From Isochrysis galbana (taxonomy: Eukaryota; Haptophyta; Isochrysidales; Isochrysidaceae): DNA of 55,000 bases. The notes beneath the pieces were generated by a model. It saw only the letters and a list, made by a program, of their open reading frames with translations. It was not told where the DNA came from and made no database searches. Shown piece by piece: positions 1 through 9,477 of this stretch (position 1 is the first letter of the stretch; each line of letters starts with the position of its first letter). The stretch covers positions 2,789,403-2,844,402 of the forward strand of contig CM030943.1 in assembly GCA_018136815.1 (NCBI GenBank), given 5' to 3'. Made by a program: the position numbers and the translations under genes.

Positions 1-182
1 CCCAGCCATGTCCGCTCCGTCGTCGCGCTCGCCCTCGCCCAGGCCCGTCCTCCCGCCTTTCTCTGCTGAGGAGGTGGTCCAGCCCGTCATTGGCCACTCC
101 CCAACTTCCGCCGCGCCTCTCGCCGCTTCCCTTCCGTTCCCTCCGTTCCCATCCGAGGCAGTGGTAACCTCGGATCCGTCAG
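1..182 (+). mobile_element. Retroelement gag 5' fragment
   Basis: An ATG at position 8 opens a Ser/Pro-rich frame (begins MSAPSSRSPSPRP). The whole stretch is repeated with few changes at 39838-40012, where it follows an LTR and leader in the same orientation, so it is the beginning of a gag-like gene of an LTR element. Similarity between the two copies stops just after the GGATCCGTCA at about 173-182. The frame then runs into unrelated sequence and stops by 217. The piece is a truncated remnant and not a host gene. Confidence 0.6.
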
Positions 183-225
183 CAAGGAGGGAACAAAGAA
201 ACGCAAACAACTTCTAAAACAAAAA

Positions 226-665
226 GGTCGATCGCGGATGCGACACCCCCTTGCTAGAATCGAGCTTCCATGCGAGAGAACAATGAATGAGCGAAACAAA
301 ACCACGCAAGGGAGGAGCAAAGACGAAACAGCTAAACGAAAGGGCAGCCACACCCGTCCGGACGGTTAGGTGAAGAATCGGCGGTCGGCACGGCAGTCCG
401 CGAGACCGCAGGATTCAGCATAATAGTCCCCTCTCTTCTCTCTTTTACGAGAGTTTTACCTGAGGGTTTAGGCGGTGTGGCTAACGCCCAACTATTACAC
501 GGTTGGCCCTGTTACACTTGCTCCGGGGGGGGGTTAAGTCAGTGGTTTTGCAAGGCGATTTTCGTGCGGACAGAAAACAAGAGAGCTCCACGCGGGGGGA
601 ACTATTCGGCGGCCGCGGGGGGAAATTCGGCGACCGCAGGGGGGAAATTCGGCATCCCCAGAAAG
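226..665 (-). mobile_element. Ty3-type element 3' end: LTR stub, PPT and 3' UTR
   Basis: Read on the minus strand, this carries the same series as the 3' regions at 4208-5110 and 47412-48300: G-rich repeats built on GCGGCCGCGGGGGGAAA (about 590-650 on the plus strand), a conserved block with TTTTACGAGAGTTTTACCTG (449-465 region), then a polypurine tract AGCAAGGGGG (254-245) directly before TGTCGCAT, the start of the LTR. Only about 19 bp of LTR remain before unrelated sequence. It is a diverged 3' fragment of the chromovirus family that is intact elsewhere in the window. Confidence 0.65.
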
Positions 666-994
666 TTGTTGATTTCCCCCCCTACCCCCTCACGCGGAAA
701 GGTGTCAGATTTCACCCTTGTAAAAGTGGCGTATACAATAGAATTCCCCTTTTCTTGAGGAAATGGAGACGTGTACAGAAAGCTCCTTCTCAACCCACCC
801 AACAACCTCCGCCACCCTCGCGCAAGCGAGCGGACCCGCAGTCGGAGCCAAAACCGATTGTGAACAGCACCAACCAACTCGCACCCCCCCCTCTGGACGA
901 TGAGGAAGAACCCGAAGACACACCTTTTTTCATTCAGCTAGCTCAGCTAGCTGAAGACAAAAAGGACATAAAGAGCGAGGATGTTGCTACTTTC

Positions 995-1843
995 ATGAAA
1001 TTCCTTCTCTCCAGGCTGGAAGGCCTTGACGCCACACCGGATGGGATGGACAAGGGCCGTAAAGGCCCTTGGATATTCTACGTCGATGATGATGCGCACG
1101 AACAATTTAAGGCCGCCTATGGAGACAAACTCCAAACGGTTCTATCAGGAGTCCCGCACGAGTTCGGGGTCACCTATGGCACGCTAGCCGACCAAGCCCC
1201 ACGCAAATCTAGCGCAATCCGGTCCTCACTCAAGGAGATCGCCACCTACATCGTCTTTCGCATATTTGACCCGGTTAAAGCGTACAAGACCAAGACGCGC
1301 CACTTGGCAAGTGCCCTAGAGCGCGAGGGCTTTCACGTTCTCAGGGGCAACCAACAACGAGCCAAGACCGCACTAGAAGGAATTTTTAAAGTCGAATCGG
1401 GCAAACGCCCGATTTGGCATTTCTACGTTTACACGGACACGTCTGCCTTGGGGCACCGATTCCCGCGTAACTTTCATGTGCAGCGGCTGTTCTGCTACCA
1501 GGTCGACAGACCGCACCCCTCCTCGGGTTATCTAGGTATCTTGGCATGGAGATACATTCTGACGGATTTTTACAACATACACTACGGCAACGCCGAGGCG
1601 AGATCGACAACAGCCATCCTAAGGGCCATATTCTTGAGGTTCCACTGGTTGGTCAAGGCGAAGGTGGGCTTCTTCCAACGCCTGAAAGCCCAGAGAGAAC
1701 GACTTGGACTACACGCCCCGAGTAATAAGCACCTGCGCAGGATGATCTCCCCGCTATACTCGGTAGATAAAGACTTTAACCTGGAAATCTCCAACAACTT
1801 GACGCAAGTAGCGACCGAACTAGGCATCAGAAATATAACCTGA
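995..1843 (+). CDS. LINE-tail-like hypothetical protein
   Basis: A long open frame with no ATG before 995; it is already open from about 503, but that upstream part is the retroelement 3' UTR, so a start or upstream exon is uncertain. The C-terminal third (around AWRYILTDFYNIHY, about 1545-1840) aligns end to end with the C-terminal tail of the minus-strand LINE at 30211-29903 (AWKYILRDFYRVEF), including the spacing to a final hydrophilic segment before the stop. The N-terminal two thirds (PWIFYVDDDAHEQF region, Lys/Glu-rich linker upstream) match nothing I recognise and show no RT motifs. Most likely a degraded or alternative LINE-associated protein; a host protein that shares the tail domain is the alternative. 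Confidence 0.45.
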   Translation: MKFLLSRLEGLDATPDGMDKGRKGPWIFYVDDDAHEQFKAAYGDKLQTVLSGVPHEFGVTYGTLADQAPRKSSAIRSSLKEIATYIVFRIFDPVKAYKTKTRHLASALEREGFHVLRGNQQRAKTALEGIFKVESGKRPIWHFYVYTDTSALGHRFPRNFHVQRLFCYQVDRPHPSSGYLGILAWRYILTDFYNIHYGNAEARSTTAILRAIFLRFHWLVKAKVGFFQRLKAQRERLGLHAPSNKHLRRMISPLYSVDKDFNLEISNNLTQVATELGIRNIT

Positions 1844-1849
1844 ACTCCC

Positions 1850-2157
1850 TGAACTAGGAAAGAGTTTTTCTTCAGAGGACCGACCCCTAAGGGGGCGGAA
1901 AAGCACACCCAAGCAAGGTCTCCACGCACTCTTACCCCCTCTATCTCACGCCCCTGGTCGAAGCAGCGCGCGCGGCCTCCCCCCCCTCCATTTTGTGGGA
2001 AAGGAACGGGGGGGGGTGGGAAAGGGGAGTGATAGGAAAGGGGGGGTAGTTGGGAGTAGCACTAGCACTCTGCCCCACGCCGTGCACGTAGCGGCTAGTT
2101 TTTTAAGATTTTTTTTCTACCCCATCCCCCGGCGAGTAGGCTCCCCAGGCGTTGTGG
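1850..2157. other. Intergenic, G- and C-homopolymer-rich
   Basis: No gene seen. Contains runs of C (1978-1987), G (2010-2016, 2040-2047) and T (2099-2117), with no frame that looks coding on either strand. Confidence 0.5.
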
Positions 2158-2292
2158 ATGGCACAGGCGTTGTCGAAGGAGACCCTCTCGGGGCGCGCCC
2201 TCATGCCGAGCCAAGGCGATGCTGTTCTCGTCGCGTACGTGGTGCTCCTGGGCCTCTCCTTCGGGGTGCTCGCGGGGGGGGGCTCATGGTAG
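2158..2292 (+). CDS. Small hydrophobic ORF or exon, uncertain
   Basis: A 44-codon frame from an ATG at 2158 (starts MAQALSKETLSGR) holds one strongly hydrophobic stretch, VAYVVLLGLSFGVLAGG, typical of a signal anchor or first membrane helix of a transporter. It ends at a TAG just upstream of the ankyrin fragment. It could be the first exon of a membrane protein or chance; no partner exon was found. Confidence 0.2.
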   Translation: MAQALSKETLSGRALMPSQGDAVLVAYVVLLGLSFGVLAGGGSW

Positions 2293-2319
2293 GGTGAGAC
2301 TGGAAGGGAAAGGAGACCA

Positions 2320-2547
2320 AATGAAGGCAAGCCGCCTTATTGTGGTTGAACTCCTCAATGCCGGTGCCATGATTGAAGCTGTGGATGATGATGGATATAC
2401 TCCTCTCTCTACTTCATGCCTGTAAGATGAATCACATAGAAGTGGCCGAAGTGCTCCTTGCGAATGGTGCTCACATCAGCAACACAATTCTTCAGATGAC
2501 GAACGATGACACAATGATCGATCTACTGACGCGTGCTGGGGCTTGAA
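2320..2547 (+). pseudogene. Ankyrin-repeat fragment, frameshifted
   Basis: From the ATG at 2320 the frame reads VVELLNAGAMIEAVDDDGYTPL, the second helix of one ankyrin repeat plus the start of the next. The next repeat continues as LLHACKMNHIEVAEVLLANG, but in another frame. The break lies in a CT dinucleotide run (about 2401-2412); four extra bases (CTCT) account exactly for the shift, because without them the consensus TPLLHAC would be continuous. The downstream frame ends with a TGA at 2545-2547. It is unlike the GC-rich ankyrin gene at 42668-43898. It is either a pseudogene fragment or part of a spliced gene with a slippage allele. Confidence 0.5.
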
Positions 2548-2680
2548 AGGACCTCCCCAAACTTGGAGTGCATTTCGGTGGACACGAAGTGTGACGGGAG
2601 AGATTTATTTTGGGGGGGGGGGGGGGGGAGTGATTTTCAATTGACCCTGCCCATACTGCACGATGTGATACATTAACGTG

Positions 2681-3250
2681 ATGTACGAAAACGCTGTGTG
2701 CTGTGTGGGCACAAAACCACTCGAAAAGCGCACTTTCCTCCAGCCACCAAACACAACCACTTTCGCTTGGTGTCATGACACATCTCCTGAAATCCAGCGA
2801 GAGGTTGGTGGAGAAGGGCGAGAGTGCACAACATGGTGGCAGGTGATGTCTGTTTACTACAGCAAAAATTGTGCATATTGGATAAGAATAGAACCCCCCA
2901 TGACGTATTACACCAAGCTTCCGTGGCTCGCTGTAGGCCCACTGGCGATTGGTCAGACGTCGGTGGATGACGTTGGAGTCTGTACAGGAAGCAATGTGAA
3001 GCTCATCAATGGCAAGTGCATCGCGCAGTGCACAACGTCTGGTGGCGATGATTTGAGTGGGTTGAATACGATGTTGAATAATATGGGCACCTGTGTGGGC
3101 AGCGACGTCACGTTGGTGGACGGTCAATGTACTTCAAGTGCCATTATGGGGGTATGTACAGGGGACGGCATCAAGTTGGTGGATGGTGTGTGCAAGCTCA
3201 AGTATGGCGTAGGCTCTCTGAAGACACCATATACCACACACCGTGTGTGA
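2681..3250 (+). CDS. Small Cys-repeat hypothetical protein
   Basis: A 189-residue frame from the ATG at 2681. Its C-terminal half has three spaced copies of a short motif: GVCTGSNVKLINGKC, GTCVGSDVTLVDGQC and GVCTGDGIKLVDGVC (about 2970-3195), that is G-x-C-x-G-x5-L-x-D/N-G-x-C. The conserved Cys pairs and Gly suggest small disulphide-bonded loops, as in secreted repeat proteins, but I see no signal peptide at this start; the N-terminus may belong to a missing exon. Family not recognised. No introns are obvious, and neighbours are mobile-element fragments. Confidence 0.45.
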   Translation: MYENAVCCVGTKPLEKRTFLQPPNTTTFAWCHDTSPEIQREVGGEGRECTTWWQVMSVYYSKNCAYWIRIEPPMTYYTKLPWLAVGPLAIGQTSVDDVGVCTGSNVKLINGKCIAQCTTSGGDDLSGLNTMLNNMGTCVGSDVTLVDGQCTSSAIMGVCTGDGIKLVDGVCKLKYGVGSLKTPYTTHRV

Positions 3251-3357
3251 AGACCACATGATCGCACTATCGCACTACAGACCACAGACCAGTATGCGTT
3301 GTCGCGTTGTCTACTTCTACGTACTACGTACTACTACTTCACTACTTCTACTTCTAT

Positions 3358-3840
3358 GACGAATTGTGATGGCCCATAGGGCCTGAGGGCAATGAGGAAG
3401 GGGCCATGCCGGCGGCAGGCGCGGCGGAGGAGACGAGTTCGGAGGTGCTGACGGGCTGAGGCCCGTCAGCAGAGGAAGGCGGGCAGGCGGGCTTGAGCGA
3501 GGGCGAGGACGGCGGCGAAAGCGACATCGAGCGAGCGGCGAGAGGTGAGGGTGAGTGAGAGGAGGGCTGTGTTGGCAGGGGCTGGTGAGGCAAGGAGAGT
3601 TTGTTGGGTACGAGTGTTACGAGAGCGAGAGCGACGAGAGCGAGAGCGACGACGGATGACGACTGACGACAGGACGACGGACAACGACACCCAGCACCCA
3701 GGAAAACACTCCGACTCTCGCCCCACGACTTTCTCACATAACTCGACTAAAATCAAACCCAAACACTCCGGCCAGACGACGACGGACGACGATCAGAAGG
3801 CGATCTGTCGGCGATCCCGTCTGGAAGGGGAATCGCACCA
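3358..3840 (-). mobile_element. Chromovirus leader and truncated gag start
   Basis: Immediately 3' of the LTR (minus-strand sense) sit a candidate primer-binding site TGGTGCGATTCCCC (3840-3827), the untranslated leader and the first 57 or so gag codons (from MSLSPPSSPS). Nearly identical to 19172-19662. The copy stops at AATTCGTCA (3358), the same point at which two other partial copies stop. Because this leader follows the 3' LTR of copy 1, the LTR is shared with a second, truncated element in tandem. Confidence 0.75.
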
Positions 3841-4208
3841 TAACGGAAACGAGGGGCAATCCTGCCGCACAGGATTCCAAGAGACTTACCGAATAAGACG
3901 AGAGAGATGCGGTGTGCCTAAGGGGGAGATGTGAAGAGATTGCAAATTAAACCTGATTGCAATCACTGAAGTAGATAGAGAAGCGCGGAGAAGATAGCGA
4001 ATTAAACCTAGTTGCAAGGCGCCTAGGATGAAGAAAGGTGGGGAAACTTCCCTTCTCTTCGAGAGAAAGAGAGAGGGCGCTCCATAACCCAAGATCCTAT
4101 GCGTCCAAGCGAAGCTTTTGACCGAGAACGAGAGAAAGCAGAGAATGATAACGATAAATGCCGAACGACGAAGAGAAGCCTAACGAGCGTCGATTCGCGA
4201 ATGCGACA
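3841..4208 (-). repeat. 3' LTR of Ty3 copy 1 (368 bp)
   Basis: Starts TGTCGCATTCGCG on the minus strand directly after a polypurine tract AGCAGGGGGG (4218-4209) and ends just before the TGG of the candidate primer-binding site. It is the same length within one base as the 5' LTR at 19663-20029 and nearly identical to it. A TTATAAT-like box lies about 65 bp in. The 3' boundary is inferred from the tRNA-primer position and not from a target duplication. Confidence 0.7.
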
Positions 4209-5189
4209 CCCCCCTGCTAGGATCGAGCGTCCCGCGAGGAAAGAAGAGAACCTAACGGAGAGCGGAAAGCTCCGAACAAGCCACGAGAAAGGCAGAAGAG
4301 CAATCCTGAACGAGACCGAATGAGCGAAGAGCGAAGAGCGAATAAATCCGAAGAGCGAATGAAACAATAAATCTGAAGAGCGAATGAAACAATAAATCCG
4401 AATGGAGGGAGAGCCGCGCACCCAACGCCGAACCAAGACGGAAGACGTGATGAGCGACGCACCGAGAAGTTACGAATTACGAACAACGAACAATCGAGGA
4501 CCGATGAGAACGCGGAACGACAAGAATCGAGAATCGAGAGCGAGAAACGAAGAACGCGGAACGACGAGAATCGAGAATCGAAGAACGAGAAACGAAGAAC
4601 GCGGAACGACGAGGATCGAGAATCGAGAATCGAAGAACGAACGACGAGCGACGAACGACGAACTATAAGAATAGTGCGCGACGATCGAAGAGACAGGGAG
4701 TACCACACCCGTCCGGACGATGAGTGTAGAATCGGCGGCCGGCGCTGCAGACCGCAGGACTCAACGCTGCAACCCATCCCCTTCTCTCTTTTACGAGAGT
4801 TTTACCTGGATGTTTGGGCGGTGTGGCGGCACCCAAGTTACAACGCGGCGTCCCCTGTGCTCCAAGATATCAAAAGTCGAGCGACCAACGGCGAAAGGCG
4901 GCGAGATAGTACGATAGCAGCGAGCACGTCACGCGCGAGCTAAACGACGAGGTACGGGGGTCTCCTGACAGAGCGCAGCGAAAGGGGAGGGAGATCCATC
5001 CTCCGTGGTCGAAAGGGGGGGCGAGCCATACCTCTCTTCCCGCGGGGGGGAACCATTCGGCGGCCGCGGGGGGAAAATTCGGCGACCGCGGGGGGGAACT
5101 GGAAAAGAATTCCCGTACGTTCCCGTACCCCGATCAAACGTAAACGACGGCGTTGAGAGATATCTGAAGGGGCGTGACAGTCGCGACTG
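4209..5189 (-). mobile_element. Ty3 copy 1 3' untranslated region
   Basis: Lies between the pol stop and the LTR and ends in the polypurine tract. Contains an irregular array of about 50-60 bp units made of AACGACGAGAATCGAGAATCG-like words (4500-4650), a conserved block with TTTTACGAGAGTTTTACC (4789-4806), and a G-rich array with three CCGCGGGGGGAA words (5037-5100). The same order occurs at 47413-48377. Confidence 0.7.
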
Positions 5190-7382
5190 TCAGAAGAACG
5201 CAGAGGGTGTATCGAGGAGAGAGACGAGGGTGCGATCCGATGGCGACAGGCGTGCGAGAGCCTCGGAGCGACAGCGAACGAAGGCAGGCGAGGCAAGGGC
5301 AGCGTGCGCAAATGCATGGGAGCCAAACCACGGGGACCCGCGCGACGATCCCGACGAGTACCACCACTGCCCGAGGACGAAGACCGCGTGCTGCGGCCGC
5401 ATCATTGGACCTGCAGGGTTGGCAACAGACGGGCGGGCTGAGACGGGCAAATGGGAGACATGAGCAATGGGGCCACTGTGCGAGGACGGTGCGAGACGAG
5501 GCGAGCGGCGCGGGGCCTGATGATCCGAGCCGGTGGTCTCGGATCCCACGGGAGCTTCGATCGCGTGCGACGTCGGCGGAGTTGAGACGGTCTGAGATTG
5601 TGATTTTGCAGCCCGCTTTCTCATCTGAGGCTTACGAAGAGGCGGGAAGGGGTGAGCATCATCATAGGCGGTGACGAGCGACTCGCAGCGGCGAAGCAGT
5701 TCGGCTAGCGGCTCCCATGTGGCCGCAGCTTTCGCGTAACCACGCCACTTGACGAGATACTGCCTGGAATCACCTCGACCCTTGCGGTCAAGGAGTGAAT
5801 CCACCAGATACTCATCTCTTTGGACGGGGTCTTCATCTGTGAGGGTATAGTAGGGACGGAGGTTAGTCACATGCACTTCCTCGGAGAGGAGGCGATTTTC
5901 TTGGTCGCGTAGTCGGTAGCGGCCAGCGCCAAGCGCCTCAGCAATGCGGTATGGTCCGCTGTAGTGGTAGAGGAGCTTGTTGCGGTGTCCTGGAATCTTG
6001 CGAACCACCCTATCACCTGGGGCAAATTGGATGGGGGGAGAGTGAGTGCGTAGCGTGTCAGCAAGTGCGTCGGCTTGAGACTCTAAAGTTGCATCATAAG
6101 CCGCGGCCCACGCCGCCTTTAAACGACAATGCATTTTCCAAGCGTACGAGCGAATTTCCTGAGGTAACTCGGGAGGTGGGCCAGTGTCAGGTGGATCAGA
6201 AAGCTGGGCAGGCAGGCGAAGCTCACGGCCATAGAGCAAGGCAGCAGGCGACATGCGGGTAATGCGATTGGCTGAAGCGCGCATGCTCATTAGAAAGAAC
6301 GGGAGATGATCGACCCAATGACCGCCGCCTTCATCGGTAGCGCGAGCCATGTTGATCAATGTTTGCTGAGCTCGTTCGACCAGGCCCACGCTCTCGTGAT
6401 GATGAGGTGTGCTCGGCCGCAAGTCGGTGCCGGTGCGCTCGAGGATGATCGAGGTGAGTTGACTAGCGAGATTGCTGCCGGAATCCGAGCGAAGTTGCCT
6501 TGGTATTCCGTGCCGAGAGACGACGTACGACATGAAGGCGTGAAGTGCGTCGGCACTCGAGGGGTCGCCGTTGTGAGGGGCCGCCTCGATCCAACGAGTG
6601 AGCGAGTCCACGAAAACGAGGAGCTTGTCGAAGCCTCGAGAGCCCTTGATGAAGTCGTGCGTGGGAGCCATCGACACGACGTCGCAGAAGACGATGTCGA
6701 ACGGATAGGCGCCGACCTGCGGTCCCTTTGGATCTGCGAGGTGACGGAAGGGAGGCTTAGCTAAGGTGCACTCGTGGCATTGGCGAACGTGCTCACAGAC
6801 GTCTGCGTTCATGCCAGGCCAAAAATATCGGTCGCGTAGAAGGCGCGCCATCCGGTTGTCGCCGAGGTGGCACAGGTGGTCGTGAAAGGCTTCGAGGTAG
6901 GCGCGGCGCATCGTCTTCGGCACGTAGAGGCAAAGCTTCTCGCCATCCCTCGTTGGCACTCGTCGGTAGAGTAGTCCAGATCGCAACAGGCATCGAGAAG
7001 ATTCACGACTGAGCCAGCGCAAGCGACGGTGATCGAGATCGGGGTTGTGAGGAGACGAGGAGAGGAAGCGAATGAGGTCGTGGCAGTCAGGGTCCTCGGC
7101 CTGTGCCTCCTTGAGCGCCTCGGCGTTGGGTGTACCGACGTCGAGGTAGGAGAGGTTGATGGAATCCCTGGTCGTAGAGGACAACCTGGACGACCGTTCG
7201 TCGGCTTGCAGACTGGATGCCGTTGTGGTACGAGAACGAGAGGCGGCGACGGCTGGCGGCTGACCATCCGATGCCGTGGTGGTGCGAGCGTTAGGGACGA
7301 CGGCGGCTAGCAGCTGCCCACCCCCCTGCTTAGGAGCGGACGTCTCCGACGTCCCGTCGTCTGCCGCCACCAAGCGTGACAC
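5190..7382 (-). CDS. pol: Ty3 pol C-terminal part: integrase and chromodomain (copy 1)
   Basis: A 730-residue open frame. In order: a linker, the HHCC zinc-binding domain (H168, H172, C202, C205), the DDE core (D234 in FCDVVS, D300 in RSDSGSN, E336 in LVERAQQ, the DD35E spacing), a C-terminal DNA-binding region, then a chromodomain (YLVKWRGY followed by TWEP) that marks it as a chromovirus. The frame enters from GANHKDADG, the end of the RNase H domain seen in copy 2, so RT and RNase H have been deleted between here and the protease (junction about 7415-7430). It keeps two segments (6226-6017 and 5635-5411) that copy 2 lacks. Integration catalysis looks intact, but the element cannot copy itself alone. 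Confidence 0.9.
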   Translation of the reverse strand: MSRLVAADDGTSETSAPKQGGGQLLAAVVPNARTTTASDGQPPAVAASRSRTTTASSLQADERSSRLSSTTRDSINLSYLDVGTPNAEALKEAQAEDPDCHDLIRFLSSSPHNPDLDHRRLRWLSRESSRCLLRSGLLYRRVPTRDGEKLCLYVPKTMRRAYLEAFHDHLCHLGDNRMARLLRDRYFWPGMNADVCEHVRQCHECTLAKPPFRHLADPKGPQVGAYPFDIVFCDVVSMAPTHDFIKGSRGFDKLLVFVDSLTRWIEAAPHNGDPSSADALHAFMSYVVSRHGIPRQLRSDSGSNLASQLTSIILERTGTDLRPSTPHHHESVGLVERAQQTLINMARATDEGGGHWVDHLPFFLMSMRASANRITRMSPAALLYGRELRLPAQLSDPPDTGPPPELPQEIRSYAWKMHCRLKAAWAAAYDATLESQADALADTLRTHSPPIQFAPGDRVVRKIPGHRNKLLYHYSGPYRIAEALGAGRYRLRDQENRLLSEEVHVTNLRPYYTLTDEDPVQRDEYLVDSLLDRKGRGDSRQYLVKWRGYAKAAATWEPLAELLRRCESLVTAYDDAHPFPPLRKPQMRKRAAKSQSQTVSTPPTSHAIEAPVGSETTGSDHQAPRRSPRLAPSSHSGPIAHVSHLPVSARPSVANPAGPMMRPQHAVFVLGQWWYSSGSSRGSPWFGSHAFAHAALASPAFVRCRSEALARLSPSDRTLVSLLDTPSAFF

Positions 7383-8041
7383 GCCATCCGCATCTTTGTG
7401 ATTGGCACCTGGTTTGTCTTCGCCGACGTGGATCCATTTGCGAAGAGTGGCTCAACCTCAACGGTGGCGAACGAGGGGGAAGTAGACGAGGGAGGACTGC
7501 GTGTGAAGTCGAAACGAGGGCGTGGCTCGAGCTCGGGATCGAGGGGCGGCAAGGGAATCGAAGTCGGCATCGCCGGCGGCGACTCGCCGTGAGCCTGACA
7601 GGAGGAAACGTTGTCCGAGACAGGAACGAGCGACGACTCCTCTGCCCGTGGTGAGTCGGCGGAGATTACGGCGACAAGCGGTGCAGAGGAGAGACGAGGA
7701 TGAGTGGAGACGAGGGACGGAACGCGACGATCGTCGACCATAAGGGTCAAGCGGCCATCACGCCCAGCTTCCGGCGACAGTTCGATACAAGCGGCGTATG
7801 CTTCCAGGAAATCATTTCCCAGGAGAAGCATAGGCGCGCCTTCGACAACGAGGAAACGGTGTCGGAATTCGACACCGGAGAGAGAGAAGACCAACGTGGC
7901 ATAGCCGCGGGTACGGAGGGGGTTACCATCCGGTCCGACAACGGCAGGTTGGTCCGAAGCATGTTCGAGCGAGACGCAAGCGTCGCGGGGCAATGCGGCC
8001 AACAACTCGGTGGTCACAACCGAGGGGCCGAAATCGTGTCA
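7307..8041 (-). pseudogene. Ty3 retropepsin-like protease region (copy 1)
   Basis: The frame begins just after a stop with DFGPSVVTTELL at the place of the usual DTGAS active-site loop, then a body ending in LLLGNDFLEAY, which matches the conserved ILGxDFL flap-to-C-terminal motif of retropepsins. A Pro-rich linker follows and the frame is then broken by the deletion that removes RT. The Asp is kept but the Thr/Ser of the catalytic triad is Phe, and the upstream junction with the methyltransferase-like frame is itself a deletion, so activity is doubtful. Confidence 0.6.
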
Positions 8042-9477
8042 GACATACGCTGCGGGTTGGAGTGGATCCACCTCAAGCCAGCGTTCGAGAGATAGGTGCA
8101 CGGCGGGTGCGCGATAATCAGGTCCCATCCGAGGTCTTGGACGAGATCCGCGTCCCCGTCGAAGTGGGGAACGTAATCGACTTCGGACGGAAACAGGTCG
8201 CATGTCGCCATATCAGCACCAGCAAGCAGAAACATGGACGAGACAACTCCACTTGTCTCGCCGATAACCAAGACGCGAGGAGAGGAGATGCCGTCGGTCT
8301 TCACGGCATCTACGTCGCGCCTAATGTCGCCGAGCGTGACACAAATGTTGTCGAAGTGGATAGGTAGTACCTGAGCCGGAGACTCAGGCGATTGGCTAGG
8401 GCGCAGAACAAGCTGCGCCGCCTCGGCAATATCTTTCGGCATTACGTGCGCGGCACCGTGGGCGGCGGCGCGTTGGAAAGCGAGATCGATAACGTACGAG
8501 AGGGTCTCGCCCTCCTTCAGGGAAGGGCGAGTGCGCGTGAGATGAACGAGCAAGTCTTCAGCGGCTTGAACCAGAGTCAAGCGCGCTGAAACTTGGCAAG
8601 GCGGAACGACAGCAGAAACGTATACGGGATTGCGAGTGACCGGGATCGACGGAGACGCGGCGGCCAATGTGCGAGCCGTCTGAAAAGAACGGGACGCGGC
8701 AGCCAGAAGAGATTCGGACGAGAATAGAGCAGGCTGAGCACGGAACAATCGACGGAGTGCGCGTTGTACGACGGAGGGTATGTTGGCGAATACACTTGTG
8801 TCAGTGAACGACTCATCAGACGAGCTAGTCGGTATCGGTCGCCAACCCAATCGGGTGGGCGCGACCATCGTAGGCGGCGCGAGCCAGCGACGAACAGCAT
8901 GGGTATAGGCTACCGTCCATCCGGAGGGGCTAACCTCGCTGGCACGGCCAAGGCAGCTTAACGGCGAGTTTCGAGGGAACAAATCGGCCAGACCATCCAA
9001 GATTTGGCTGGCGACAGCAGACGGATCGGCAGCGACGGAGCTCAAGGCAAGAACTAGCGTTGAGCGCTCGTAATCGAGAGCATTGAACGAATGATATGAG
9101 GACGACGAGAGCGACGAAGGAGGTAGCGAACGAACGGCGAGAGAGAACGGAACTCCCGGAGTCGAATCGTCCCCACCACATATGAGCAGATGGGGGTGAC
9201 TCCGGATCGATTGAACGACTGAAACGAAAACGCGAACTTCGGGAACGACGGCATCGCAACCTAGGGTAGCATCCCCAGGTTGGAACGACAACAAGAAGGC
9301 TTTGCTCAGCCGTCCGAGGGACGGCGAGCTCGTAGATCGGAGAGGCGAAACGTTAGAGGTACGAAATGAAACGCGAAAGGGAGTGACAGAAGTATCGAGA
9401 AGCGAGAGGGGTGGCGGTCCAGGCCGCCGAGGAATCGAGAAGTCAACGAAGCATATGGCGGCGGCCTCGCCTATTCC
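8017..9477 (-). CDS. Ty3 pol N-terminal region with methyltransferase-like domain
   Basis: Open without interruption from the UAG that ends gag (9480-9478) to a TGA at 8017-8019. The N-terminal 400 residues are of unknown function (Ser/Arg-rich, with helical parts). The last 87 residues (8277-8020) look like the N-terminal half of a phage or bacterial type DNA cytosine methyltransferase: VLVIGETSGVV as the SAM-binding motif I, CDLFPSE as the next strand, and WDLIIAHPPCTYLSNAG containing the PPC catalytic motif. The domain is cut off shortly after PPC, where sequence jumps to the protease. Copy 2 lacks this part. Methyltransferases carried by retroelements are known in some algae and dinoflagellates; assignment here rests on motifs only. 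Confidence 0.6.

Noticed and set aside
2492-3127. 211-codon minus-strand frame
   Set aside because: Antisense to the Cys-repeat frame, with no motif and irregular composition.
5005-5674. Plus-strand frames over the Ty3 3' region
   Set aside because: Antisense to pol and the 3' untranslated region; repeated at 48197-48618 only because the element is repeated.
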